Assembly: GCA_903821905.1 (NCBI GenBank)
Contig: CAIJMQ010000073.1
Span: 1 to 32,805, forward strand
Origin: an uncultured bacterium
GTDB taxonomy: Bacteria; CAIJMQ01
Reading direction: 5' to 3'
Length of the DNA stretch: 32,805 bases
Position numbers and translations under genes: made by a program. How positions within the stretch are numbered: position 1 is the stretch's first letter; each line of letters starts with the position of its first letter. Below are positions 23,969 to 31,805 of this stretch, one piece after another. The notes beneath the pieces were generated by a model. That model worked only from the letters and a program-made list of their open reading frames with translations, had not been told where the DNA came from and searched no databases.

Positions 23969-24283
23969 TTATCTTAGGTTCAATGCAAATTTTATTGCTT
24001 CATCCACCATTGTAATTTTTTCAGGGGATAGGGTGGTGAGATGTCCACTTAAGAGATTTTTGGGGATGGTCATGATTGTATCTACATTAATTACGCATTT
24101 CTTGGGCATTCCGTCTTCTTTGTTTAGTTCTACTTCTACAGGTATTTGGCGTATGATTGAAGTAATCTCTGCTACTGTTACTGCGTTTCGGACTTCATAA
24201 GCTTTATTTCTGGAGAGGAGAAGCACAGGTCTACGACCGGCGGGAGCCGGTAAATTCGCCCACCAAATTTCGCCTCGCTTCAT
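23969..24283 (-). CDS. MazF/PemK-family toxin endoribonuclease
   Basis: A 104-residue MazF-like protein. It opens with the family's MKRGEIWWANLP, followed by GRRPVLLLSRNKAYEV, the strand VTVAEITSII, the catalytic-side strand KKCVINVDTIMTIPK and the ending LSPEKITMVDEAIKFAL. Members cut mRNA at short sequences and are held inactive by a cognate antitoxin. It overlaps the antitoxin stop by one base (TAATG), so the two are translated in step. The cleavage sequence is unknown. Confidence 0.92.
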   Translation of the reverse strand: MKRGEIWWANLPAPAGRRPVLLLSRNKAYEVRNAVTVAEITSIIRQIPVEVELNKEDGMPKKCVINVDTIMTIPKNLLSGHLTTLSPEKITMVDEAIKFALNLR

Positions 24284-24528
24284 TACCAGTTTTCCTTTTT
24301 AAGTACGCTGGAAGCTAATTTTGCGGAAACTTCGGCTACCTTTACTTTTTCAGGTGTTTTCTGATAACCCTTGACGTAAGTATTATCTTTTTCCTGTTCT
24401 TCTAAACTTTTGATGAGTTGCTGGCAAGCTTTTCTGATGAAATCAGAACGGTTTTTGAATCTTGAATGAGCTTTTTCATCGATTGTCTTTAAGAGTCCTT
24501 CTTCTATGGGGACTTGAATTGTTTTCAT
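24283..24528 (-). CDS. Antitoxin of the MazEF-type pair (ribbon-helix-helix)
   Basis: An 81-residue protein. The N-terminal part, MKTIQVPIEEGLLKTIDEKA then RFKNRSDFIRKACQQLI, is a ribbon-helix-helix (CopG/Arc-like) DNA-binding domain. The charged C-terminal half should wrap the toxin. GGAGG lies six bases before the ATG. Placement upstream of the toxin with one-base overlap is the standard module layout. It likely represses its own promoter. Confidence 0.9.
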   Translation of the reverse strand: MKTIQVPIEEGLLKTIDEKAHSRFKNRSDFIRKACQQLIKSLEEQEKDNTYVKGYQKTPEKVKVAEVSAKLASSVLKKENW

Positions 24529-24550
24529 TACACACCTCCATCTCTAAGAA

Positions 24551-24580
24551 ACTATACAATATATTCCACATGTTTGTCAA
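24551..24580 (-). promoter_or_regulatory. Promoter of the toxin-antitoxin operon
   Basis: On the minus strand: TTGACA, an 18-base spacer and TATAGT, with a start expected about 16 bases before the antitoxin ATG. The spacer contains the small palindrome ACATGT, a possible antitoxin contact. Confidence 0.65.
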
Positions 24581-24661
24581 TATGTTTAATCTAGAGTTTA
24601 GAGAATATAACTGATATCTATAGCCAACAGGTTTTTCCTGATATAATTACTGCATAAGAAA

Positions 24662-25063
24662 ATGAAATTCAAGATATTTATAAAAAGATTGTTTAAGTAT
24701 TTTATTGGCGGTGGGGTTTCGGTCGTTACGGACTTTTCGCTGTTGTGGTTTCTTACGAGTATATTGCACGTATTTTATCTGATTTCCGGGACTATCTCTT
24801 TTGTGGCTGCAACTACTACGGGGTACTTTTTTCACAGGAATTTAACATTCAAAGGAACAACGAGAAAAAATTTAGAAGGTTATGTCTATTTCTTTGTAAC
24901 GGGGATTTTGGGTGTTATTATAAATGTATCTCTTCTTGCTTTATTCGTAGAGGTCTTTCACTTTTATTATCTCGTGGCAAAGGTTTTTACGGGAGCAATT
25001 GAAGGTACTTTTCATCTGTGCACAAGTTTCTTCGTGACTTTCAAGATGCCCAAAGAGGAATAG
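24662..25063 (+). CDS. GtrA-like membrane protein
   Basis: A 133-residue GtrA-family protein with four membrane helices. The N-terminal block FKYFIGGGVSVVTDFSLLWF and the second-helix end TGYFFHRNLTFK are characteristic. The family is thought to move or present lipid-linked sugars for cell-surface glycosylation. A TATAAT lies about 15 bases ahead of the ATG without a clear -35 or Shine-Dalgarno site, so this may be another short-leader mRNA. No glycosyltransferase is adjacent, so the partner is unknown. Confidence 0.85.
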   Translation: MKFKIFIKRLFKYFIGGGVSVVTDFSLLWFLTSILHVFYLISGTISFVAATTTGYFFHRNLTFKGTTRKNLEGYVYFFVTGILGVIINVSLLALFVEVFHFYYLVAKVFTGAIEGTFHLCTSFFVTFKMPKEE

Positions 25064-25080
25064 AGAAGGTTTTATCCCGC

Positions 25081-25704
25081 CTATTTTTTCAGAATTCCAG
25101 CTATTGCGAGGGCTCTTATCTGGGTTAAGATGAATAATGTCAAAAGGGAAATGAAGATGATGTGCAGGAATTTGTATTTTCCTTTTTGATTTAATTTTCC
25201 GTAGGATAGGGGAATCATCCGCGGGGTTTGGTGCCTATATTGTAAGTATTCTTCTCCAAATCTTGCAGTTAATTTTTTCTCTTCAAAAATTCCGATATAG
25301 ACAAGAATAAACAGGGATACTAAAACGGATGAGAGCACCAGAAGAAAGAAGGAATGCAGAAAGATAGAAGTGCCTATTAAAAGCAATAAGTATCCGAAAT
25401 ACAGGGGATTTCTGCAATATGAATATGGGCCTTCTGTCACCAATTTGCATGTGGGATTATGAGTCGGGAGCATGGTGCCATTGCCTTTTCTTGTCAGGGT
25501 AAAGTAGGAATCGAATGTGAAGAATAATCCCAGACAGAAGAAAGAGACTGCAAAAAGAATATCAAAATGTGAGCGGGGTAGGTAAAGGTTGAATTTTTTG
25601 TCCAGAAGAATGCTTATAAAAATAAAGAATGCGGGGATGATGAACCACTGCCACGATACTGCCAATATGTGGATTAGGGTATTTTTTATTTTCTTTTCAT
25701 TCAT
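25081..25704 (-). CDS. Isoprenylcysteine carboxyl methyltransferase (ICMT)-like membrane protein
   Basis: A 207-residue protein with about five membrane segments. The signature is GPYSYCRNPLYFGYLLLLIG followed by EEKKLTARFGEEYLQYRHQTPRMIP, the SAM-binding end of the ICMT/PEMT superfamily. Bacterial members methylate unknown membrane-linked substrates. It converges on the GtrA-like gene. It lies 54 bp after the end of the Mla-operon's last gene on the same strand and may be read through from it. Confidence 0.85.
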   Translation of the reverse strand: MNEKKIKNTLIHILAVSWQWFIIPAFFIFISILLDKKFNLYLPRSHFDILFAVSFFCLGLFFTFDSYFTLTRKGNGTMLPTHNPTCKLVTEGPYSYCRNPLYFGYLLLLIGTSIFLHSFFLLVLSSVLVSLFILVYIGIFEEKKLTARFGEEYLQYRHQTPRMIPLSYGKLNQKGKYKFLHIIFISLLTLFILTQIRALAIAGILKK

Positions 25705-25758
25705 AATTGGTTTTTATTATATTCCTACAACGAACCCAGAGCAACTTATAACTACAGC

Positions 25759-26625
25759 TTATTGTGGTGGTTGTTCCTGTGATGTGCCTGGCGGCCTTCC
25801 TTGCTGCCCTGTTCTACCACCAAAGAAGCTGAAGGGTGAGTTTGTTTGTGAGAGTTCCTGGGCGCGTTTTATGAATTCGTCGGTATTTGTAATGCCGAAT
25901 TCTTTGCTAAGTGATTGCCACTGGTAGGTATTGTAATCCTGAGATAACTGCCCCAATGCTCTGCGTTGTTGGTTCATTTGGTCTCTAAGCGCGGCTCTTT
26001 CTTCTTCTGTTGCGGCAGTTCTGGATTTCTCTTGAAGTTGATACATATCGTCATATGCTTGTTTGATGTTGGTTAATAAGCCGGCTTCGTATTCTGTTTT
26101 TGCTTCTGCGATACGGCTATCTAAGGTTTGGGAGGTTCTTTCCATCATAGATGTTCTCATTTGGTCCATTTGTTCTTGTGTGGGTCTTTGTCTTCTTCCG
26201 GTATCTTCGGACTGCTGCTGGGTAGGGGTGGCAAGTCCTTCTTTCATTAAGTCGGTATATGCACTGTTTAGTAAAGTATTTTCTTCTTTTAGCTTGTTAT
26301 ATTCTTTTTCTTTTTGGGCTAGGGCTTCTTTCAGTTGCGCTGCTGATTTTTGGTCTTTATCTTCAGATGTCTGTAATTGCATGAAATCGTCCATTTCGGA
26401 TTTGAGTTGTTTGTTTTGGGTTTCCAGTTTTGAAGATGAAAGTTCAAACTCGTTTAATTTTGTCTGAAGAACTCTGTTTTGTTCCTGCAGGTCGGAGACG
26501 ACAGATTTATAATTCTTGATGGATTGTATCTGGGTGATTTTAATGAGAATTAGATCGCTTGCAATAAATGCCACTGCGATTATGCCGATAAGCAAATACA
26601 GTTTTAAATTTTTTATCTTGCACAT
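25759..26625 (-). CDS. Membrane-anchored coiled-coil protein, last gene of the Mla operon
   Basis: 288 residues from the ATG at 26625, preceded by GAGGTGG; the track start at 26664 lies inside mlaD and lacks a site. One N-terminal membrane helix (LYLLIGIIAVAFIASDLILI) is followed by a long heptad-rich coiled coil (about 30-110), a Gln/Arg-rich helical region to about 250, and a disordered Pro/Gln/Gly tail. It most likely projects into the periplasm. I recognise no family. Position 28 bp after mlaD suggests a structural partner of the lipid transporter, by inference only. Confidence 0.8.
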   Translation of the reverse strand: MCKIKNLKLYLLIGIIAVAFIASDLILIKITQIQSIKNYKSVVSDLQEQNRVLQTKLNEFELSSSKLETQNKQLKSEMDDFMQLQTSEDKDQKSAAQLKEALAQKEKEYNKLKEENTLLNSAYTDLMKEGLATPTQQQSEDTGRRQRPTQEQMDQMRTSMMERTSQTLDSRIAEAKTEYEAGLLTNIKQAYDDMYQLQEKSRTAATEEERAALRDQMNQQRRALGQLSQDYNTYQWQSLSKEFGITNTDEFIKRAQELSQTNSPFSFFGGRTGQQGRPPGTSQEQPPQ

Positions 26626-26653
26626 ATTCCACCTCTGATAAAAACTAGGGGAC

Positions 26654-27724
26654 CTATCGGCCAACCGGTTTTCTTACAGGTGCTTTACCCTGTTGTTGCT
26701 GGGTTGTCAGTTCTTTTGTTGATTTTTGTATGGTTTGGAGGTTTTGGATTAGAGCACGGATTTCGGCTAAGTCCGCATCGGAAACTTTTTCATTTTTCTC
26801 GCTTAATGTTTTTAGGTTAGATTCCGCTTCTTTTAATCCTACGATAGCATCCTGAAGTGCGTATTTTTCTACGTCTTCTTCTTTGGATTTCCAGACCATT
26901 TTCCAAGGATGGCGTTTTAAGTCAGCTGATAGTATATAAAGGTTATCTGTTATTGTTTCGACATTGGTTGCGATGTCTTTTATTGACTTTCTGTTTTCTG
27001 CAAGGATATTTTCCATATTGTCGGTTATTTTAACGATGTTTCCTGTTATCTGGTCTACTTTTTGAATCTGTTCAGTGTCTGTCATTTCCGAGATATTGGC
27101 AAGGACAGTATTAAGTTTGCCTGTAATTCCGTCAAGGTCTCTGTTTAAAGATTGAGTAATTCCGTTTACATTTGAAATGATGGTTTTGATTTGGTCTTTG
27201 TCATTGGCGACTGTTTCTGAGATTGTAGCAACATTTTTAAGGGTTTTATCAAGGCTGTCTAAGCTTGAAGTTATTTTGTCGCTTGAGACCAAGTCTTTTA
27301 TGCTGCTTACCACTTCTTCTATTTGCTGGGTAATACTGGCATCGCTGCCCTGTATTGTTTCACCTGACTGGACAATATCGCCCTTGCCGGGAGTTATCTC
27401 TATGTAGGAATCTCCCATTACGTTAGCGCCGATTTTAATATCGGAATTTCTTTTTATATTTACACCTTTTGCCAGTCTAAGGGTGATATAGACATTGTCT
27501 TGTTCATCTACTGTTATTTTGGAGACTGCGCCTGATTTGACTCCCGCATAGTAAACAGCACTATTGAGTTTAACACCTCTTGCGTTACTGAATTTTACCG
27601 TGATTTCGGTTTTGGGCTGAAAAGATTCCTTGAAGTTTCCGGCTTTGAAAATTAGCCCAAGTAATAGGAACATACATACTAAAACAAAAATTCCTGCTAC
27701 AATCTCGTTTCTATCGTATTTCAT
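26654..27724 (-). CDS. MlaD-like MCE-domain substrate-binding protein
   Basis: A 356-residue protein with an N-terminal membrane helix (IVAGIFVLVCMFLLLGLIF), then an MCE domain at about 38-125 (VKFSNARGVKLNSAVYYAGV, GDSYIEITPG), then a long helical C-terminal tail. MlaD forms a periplasmic ring that passes phospholipid between the membranes. It is longer than E. coli MlaD because of the helical tail, a form common outside the proteobacteria. Its first 14 bases overlap mlaF, so they are translationally coupled. Confidence 0.9.
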   Translation of the reverse strand: MKYDRNEIVAGIFVLVCMFLLLGLIFKAGNFKESFQPKTEITVKFSNARGVKLNSAVYYAGVKSGAVSKITVDEQDNVYITLRLAKGVNIKRNSDIKIGANVMGDSYIEITPGKGDIVQSGETIQGSDASITQQIEEVVSSIKDLVSSDKITSSLDSLDKTLKNVATISETVANDKDQIKTIISNVNGITQSLNRDLDGITGKLNTVLANISEMTDTEQIQKVDQITGNIVKITDNMENILAENRKSIKDIATNVETITDNLYILSADLKRHPWKMVWKSKEEDVEKYALQDAIVGLKEAESNLKTLSEKNEKVSDADLAEIRALIQNLQTIQKSTKELTTQQQQGKAPVRKPVGR

Positions 27725-28550
27725 TTTTTCTCACTCCTTCCAATAGGTCTTCATAAAAATCTTTACTTGATACTCTTAATGGTATTGGGCCGTCTGCAAG
27801 GCCCTGGATAAACTGTTGGACAAATTTGTCTTTTGAGTTTTTTATTTCGTCCGGTGTACCTGCAGCAATGACCTCACCTTTGTATAGCATAATGATTCTG
27901 TGTGCTGTTCTATAGGCGCTGTTCATATCGTGGGTGATAACAACTGAGGTCATATTCATTTTTTCGTTTAGTTCAACGATTAGTTTGTCGATTACAGCAG
28001 TCATAATAGGGTCTAGTCCGCTTGTGGGTTCGTCGTAGAACAGTACTTCAGGGTCGAGCGCGATTGCTCTGGCAAGGGCTACTCTTTTCTGCATTCCGCC
28101 GGAAAGTTGGGATGGCATAAGGTTATGAAAATCTCTTAAGCCAACCAGCTCAAGTTTAACTTTTACCATAATATCTATAACTGATTCGGCGATATTAGTA
28201 TGTTCTCTTATAAGGAGTGCTACGTTTTCTCCGACTGTGAGTGAGTTGTAAAGCGCGCCGTTCTGGAAAAGGATACCGAATCTTTTGCGTATCTCGTCCA
28301 TCTTTTTTTCATCTTTTAAGCCGACCAGTTCTGTGCCGAAAAACTTTAAGCTTCCGGAATCTGCCTGGTGGACATTGATAAGGCATCTTAGAAGCGTAGA
28401 TTTACCGCAACCACTACCGCCGATTATGATTAACCGCTCACCTTTGTAAACGTCCAAGTTGATATCTTTAAGCACGGTGCGGCCGTTAAAAATCTTGGAT
28501 AGATTTCTTACGGATATTACTGCTTCACGTTTTTTCTTTTCTTCCGGCAT
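27711..28550 (-). CDS. MlaF-like ABC transporter ATPase
   Basis: A 279-residue ABC ATPase that powers the Mla permease. Walker A is IIGGSGCGKSTLLRC, the Q-loop FQNGALYNSLTVGENV, the signature LSGGMQKRVALARA and Walker B EVLFYDEPTSGLDP with the switch His in VITHDMNSA. GALYNSLTV-type Q-loops and the GMQKR signature are typical of the Mla/Mkl subgroup. All catalytic residues are present. In E. coli the ATPase needs the STAS protein MlaB; a STAS gene lies two genes upstream. Confidence 0.95.
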   Translation of the reverse strand: MPEEKKKREAVISVRNLSKIFNGRTVLKDINLDVYKGERLIIIGGSGCGKSTLLRCLINVHQADSGSLKFFGTELVGLKDEKKMDEIRKRFGILFQNGALYNSLTVGENVALLIREHTNIAESVIDIMVKVKLELVGLRDFHNLMPSQLSGGMQKRVALARAIALDPEVLFYDEPTSGLDPIMTAVIDKLIVELNEKMNMTSVVITHDMNSAYRTAHRIIMLYKGEVIAAGTPDEIKNSKDKFVQQFIQGLADGPIPLRVSSKDFYEDLLEGVRKNEIR

Positions 28551-28559
28551 TTTTTTATA

Positions 28560-29354
28560 TTAAAAAGCTTCAAGGTATATGTTATAGAACATAGAAAAAA
28601 CTAAATTCGCAAGTATAATAAATATCATTGAAAATACAACAGAGTTTGTTGTTTCCTTACCTACGCCTTCTGCGCCGCCTCTGACTTTAATGCCATAGTA
28701 ACATGCCAAAGAAGCAATGATTACTCCGAACGTAAAAGATTTAATAATTGAATATACTAAGATTCTGATTTCAATTGCTTCGAAGGTAAGCTGAAGATAT
28801 AGAGCAGGGCTGACATTCAATAGTAATTTACTGGTTAATAAGCCTCCGGTAATTCCGGCAATATCGGCTATTATTACAAGACAGGGTAAAGCTATGGCTG
28901 TAGCCAGAACACGCGGTACAATAAGAAAATAGACAGGGTTTAGGGCCGATGTTTCAAGAGCCATTAATTCTTCGCTTACATTCATTGTTCCTATTTCTGC
29001 CGCAATTGATGCGCCGGCAAATCCACTCATTACTAGTGCCGTCAAAAGTGCCCCTATTTCTCTTGTAATCGAGACAGCTATTATATTGGCTATCAAAGAA
29101 GGAACACCAAAACGCACAAGAAGCGGCGACATTGCAACTGCCAGTATCATTCCAACCAAGAAAAGCACAAGACAAATTATAGGTATGGCTCTGATTCCAA
29201 CTCTGATAATTTGGTAAGCAGCACTCTTCATTCTGATTTTTTTGCCTCTGAAGGGGGCGACAATTGTCCAATACAAAATATCGCTCATTAGGAAATAGAA
29301 ATTGCTTACTTCTTTCAGGAAACCTATTGCAGCTCTGCCGAGTTTTCCTATCAT
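28560..29354 (-). CDS. MlaE-like ABC transporter permease
   Basis: A 264-residue integral membrane permease with about five to six helices. The family motif region reads ITREIGALLTALVMSGFAGASIAAEIGTM, followed by ALETSALNPVYFLIVPRVLA, which places it in the MlaE/TGD1 family. It moves phospholipid to or from MlaD in the inner membrane. It starts five bases after the STAS gene and ends nine bases before mlaF, a compact operon. Confidence 0.93.
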   Translation of the reverse strand: MIGKLGRAAIGFLKEVSNFYFLMSDILYWTIVAPFRGKKIRMKSAAYQIIRVGIRAIPIICLVLFLVGMILAVAMSPLLVRFGVPSLIANIIAVSITREIGALLTALVMSGFAGASIAAEIGTMNVSEELMALETSALNPVYFLIVPRVLATAIALPCLVIIADIAGITGGLLTSKLLLNVSPALYLQLTFEAIEIRILVYSIIKSFTFGVIIASLACYYGIKVRGGAEGVGKETTNSVVFSMIFIILANLVFSMFYNIYLEAF

Positions 29355-29359
29355 AGTTT

Positions 29360-29662
29360 CTATTCAAAAGTAAAAATTTTATCTAATCGTGCAATCATAA
29401 AAATATCTTTGCAGGTTTCATTGAGGTTTGAAAGAATAAGTGCGCCGTCGTATGCTTTTGTTATTTTTAAGCATTCGATGAAAGTGGCAATTGCTGAAGA
29501 ATCTAAATATTCGACACCTTTCATGTCTATGTATATTTCTTTTATCTTTTTCTTGCTCAAACTAACCAGAACAACTCTTAATTCGTTTGAATTTTTGAAT
29601 GTAATCGTTCCGACTATTGTAACAGTTGTTCTTTTCCCCAATTCATCAGTTTTTATATCCAT
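29360..29662 (-). CDS. STAS-domain protein (anti-sigma antagonist or MlaB-like)
   Basis: A 100-residue single STAS domain. The conserved phospho-site region is IDMKGVEYLDSSAIATFIE with D54-S55-S56, the Asp-Ser arrangement phosphorylated in SpoIIAA/RsbV-type proteins. Two readings are possible: a partner-switch antagonist paired with the upstream phosphatase/kinase protein, or the MlaB subunit of the transporter, which is also a STAS domain. Its position exactly between the two modules fits both, and one protein might do both. It starts seven bases after the regulator gene. Confidence 0.88.
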   Translation of the reverse strand: MDIKTDELGKRTTVTIVGTITFKNSNELRVVLVSLSKKKIKEIYIDMKGVEYLDSSAIATFIECLKITKAYDGALILSNLNETCKDIFMIARLDKIFTFE

Positions 29663-29669
29663 AGTTATA

Positions 29670-31379
29670 TTATTTCACCTTTTTGATTAATCTTAGTTCG
29701 TTACCGTCCTTTACGGGGAGGTATTCTACAGAATCCATAATCTCTTTTATAAAGTGAACTCCCAGTCCGCCGGGCCTTATATCTTTTAGGTCTCTGGATA
29801 CAATTTTTTCTTCATCTACTTTTTTCCCGTAATCCCTTAATAAAACTTTCAATGTTTTTCCTTCTCCGGATACGCTGACTTCTATTTTACCAATTTCTCC
29901 GCCATATGTATATTTAATAATATTAGAAAGCGCTTCCAGAACAGCTACTATAATAAGATTGGTGTCCTTTTTATTGAAACCTACTTTGGTCGCTATTTGT
30001 AAGATTATTTTTCTTAACTGTACGGTATTGTCCTCATCTGTAAATATTAATATTTCGTTATGTGTAAAACGATAATCGGGTAGGGGAGAGCGGAAAATAC
30101 TTATCATGGTGATATCGTCAGGTTGACCGGTTTCTTTTATGCGACTATCTATCTCTTTAAGGAAATCGCCCTTAAAATCAGCCGAAGTGCTGTGTTTTTC
30201 AGCTATTTTTTTAATACCATCTATCCCGATTAATATTCCTTCTTTATTTTTTATATCTGTTAAGCCGTCGGTTATAAGAATAACTCTTTCCCCCAGTTTT
30301 AATATAAATTCTTGAGTTTTAAAATCTATTCCTTTAATTATACCAACAGGTGGATTTTCACTTCTGGTAAAGATATTAGCTGTTTTCTCTCCTAAAATTA
30401 AAGGGGAAATATGTCCTGCATTGAACACTTTTACTTTGCCTGTTTTTAGTTCTATTATAAGTAAAAGCAATGTTATGAACATTCCTCTTGTGCTTCTTTC
30501 CAGTATATGATTGTTGATTTTTTCTATTACTGTTAGCTGGTCTTTTTCATTTTCAAGGAGGAATCGCATGTCTGAACTCATTTTGGACATAAACAGAGCT
30601 GCTGGGATGCCTTTCCCGGATACATCAGCAATATAAACAGCAATTCTATTATTTTTTAAAGGAACAATATCATAAAAATCACCGCCTACTTCTTTTGCGG
30701 AAAGATAGAATGCGTCAAAATAGTAATCTTTGGTCTGAGGTATAACTTTTGGTAGAAAGTTTTGCTGGATTGAACGGGCATAATCCAAGTCTGCCTGCAA
30801 CTGTTCTTGTTCGTCTTTATGTTTTAGAAGTTGCTGGTTTCTTATGGCAATGGCACTCAAATTACAGAAATGGGTGAATATCTCTGCATCCTTGTTAGTG
30901 AATTCACCTTTTCTTTTATTTAATACCTGGACGGTTCCGATTACAGTGCCGTTAAATGTCTTAAGCGGCATGCACAAATAGGAACGAGTCTTAAATCCTG
31001 AAGCTTTATCAAAAGAGGGGTCAAATCTTGGGTCTTTATAGGGGTCATTTAGTATTAAATATTCACCGGTTTTGGCAACCCAACCGCAAATCCCCTGTCC
31101 GAGTTTTATCGATATACCTTTGATTATCTGGCCGGCTTCGCCTCTGGCAACAGCGAACTTCAAATCCCCCGTTTCCTCATCCAATAAAGTCAAAGATGAG
31201 GTTTCAGCATTCATGATTTCTTCAGCCATCCTCATAATTACTTCAAGGAGGTCCTGGACATTAGTGGCAGAAACTATAATTTCCGCTACTTTAAGTAGTT
31301 TTGATAGGCTTTTGATCTCTTGATTGGCTTCTTGTAGGGATTTGTTTTGTTTATTGAGGAATTTATTATCTCTTAGCAT
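29670..31379 (-). CDS. GAF - PP2C (SpoIIE/RsbU) - HATPase (RsbW-like) regulator
   Basis: A 569-residue soluble three-domain protein. A short coiled coil leads into a GAF sensor (about 35-175, LGQGICGWVAKTGEYLILND). The PP2C phosphatase (about 200-415) has the metal-binding motifs AKEVGGDFYD, ADVSGKGIPAALFM and DDITM. The C-terminal RsbW-like HATPase (about 430-569) has the N box EALSNIIKY and G2 box GGLGVHFIKEIMD. Thus a phosphatase that could activate a STAS protein and a kinase that could inactivate it are on one chain. The likely partner is the STAS gene seven bases downstream. No sigma factor is nearby. The mRNA has almost no leader and no Shine-Dalgarno site. Confidence 0.93.
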   Translation of the reverse strand: MLRDNKFLNKQNKSLQEANQEIKSLSKLLKVAEIIVSATNVQDLLEVIMRMAEEIMNAETSSLTLLDEETGDLKFAVARGEAGQIIKGISIKLGQGICGWVAKTGEYLILNDPYKDPRFDPSFDKASGFKTRSYLCMPLKTFNGTVIGTVQVLNKRKGEFTNKDAEIFTHFCNLSAIAIRNQQLLKHKDEQEQLQADLDYARSIQQNFLPKVIPQTKDYYFDAFYLSAKEVGGDFYDIVPLKNNRIAVYIADVSGKGIPAALFMSKMSSDMRFLLENEKDQLTVIEKINNHILERSTRGMFITLLLLIIELKTGKVKVFNAGHISPLILGEKTANIFTRSENPPVGIIKGIDFKTQEFILKLGERVILITDGLTDIKNKEGILIGIDGIKKIAEKHSTSADFKGDFLKEIDSRIKETGQPDDITMISIFRSPLPDYRFTHNEILIFTDEDNTVQLRKIILQIATKVGFNKKDTNLIIVAVLEALSNIIKYTYGGEIGKIEVSVSGEGKTLKVLLRDYGKKVDEEKIVSRDLKDIRPGGLGVHFIKEIMDSVEYLPVKDGNELRLIKKVK

Positions 31380-31391
31380 TGTTAATATGAG

Positions 31392-31420
31392 ATTATATTG
31401 ATTAATCTTAAATTAATCAA
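31392..31420 (-). promoter_or_regulatory. Promoter of the regulator-STAS-Mla operon
   Basis: On the minus strand: TTGATT (-35), a 17-base spacer and TATAAT (-10). The ATG lies 12 bases after the -10, so the leader would be about five bases. Confidence 0.7.
31398..31420. promoter_or_regulatory. Palindromic operator candidate over the Mla operon promoter
   Basis: TTGATTAA, seven bases, TTAATCAA: a perfect 8+8 bp inverted repeat that fills the interval from the -35 to the edge of the -10. A dimer bound here would block RNA polymerase. The nearest regulator gene is the small XRE protein 400 bases away. Confidence 0.6.
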
Positions 31421-31805
31421 ATCTCTGAGGGGAAACCCCAAAATATCATATAAAAGACGATTTCTAGAGAATAGGGTAGTTTTACCCATAAAAAGTCTTT
31501 TTTTTCAGGACACAGGCATAATATAGTCATAACAAGATAATTCCTCTCCAAATCCCCTTTTGAGGTTTAAAACTCCCCTTTTGGGAATTTGAAATTGCTA
31601 TTTGGATATATTTTCATCCACATTATCCCCAATTGGTGAAAATTCAAGTGAGTACAGACAATCGTAAATTCAATATATACATAACTAACATTACTTTAGT
31701 TGATAATTATTATAGTAAAGTTGGCACCCTGTGGATAAGCTGGGTTTTGATATCAATAAGTTAACATAATATATCTTATAACTCCTGACATTATAGGATA
31801 AATGT
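31421..31805. other. Structured intergenic region with hairpins and paired direct repeats
   Basis: No gene seen. Contents: GGGG-AAA-CCCC at 31429-31439; a nested hairpin at 31452-31501 with outer arms AAAAGAC/GTCTTTT and inner GGGTA/TACCC, followed by a T run (terminator-like on the plus strand); and TCCCCTTTTG twice at 31553 and 31574, spaced 21 bases, two helical turns. Short AT-rich palindromic sequence lies near 31693-31721. Confidence 0.5.

Noticed and set aside
25589-25927. Plus-strand ORF with a Cys-rich stretch across the ICMT-like and coiled-coil genes
   Set aside because: Antisense to the Pro/Gln-rich tail of the coiled-coil gene; no ribosome site and no recognisable domain.
28954-29367. 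137-residue ORF in another frame of mlaE
   Set aside because: Shadow of a well-conserved permease gene; composition is Cys/Asn-rich with no family match.
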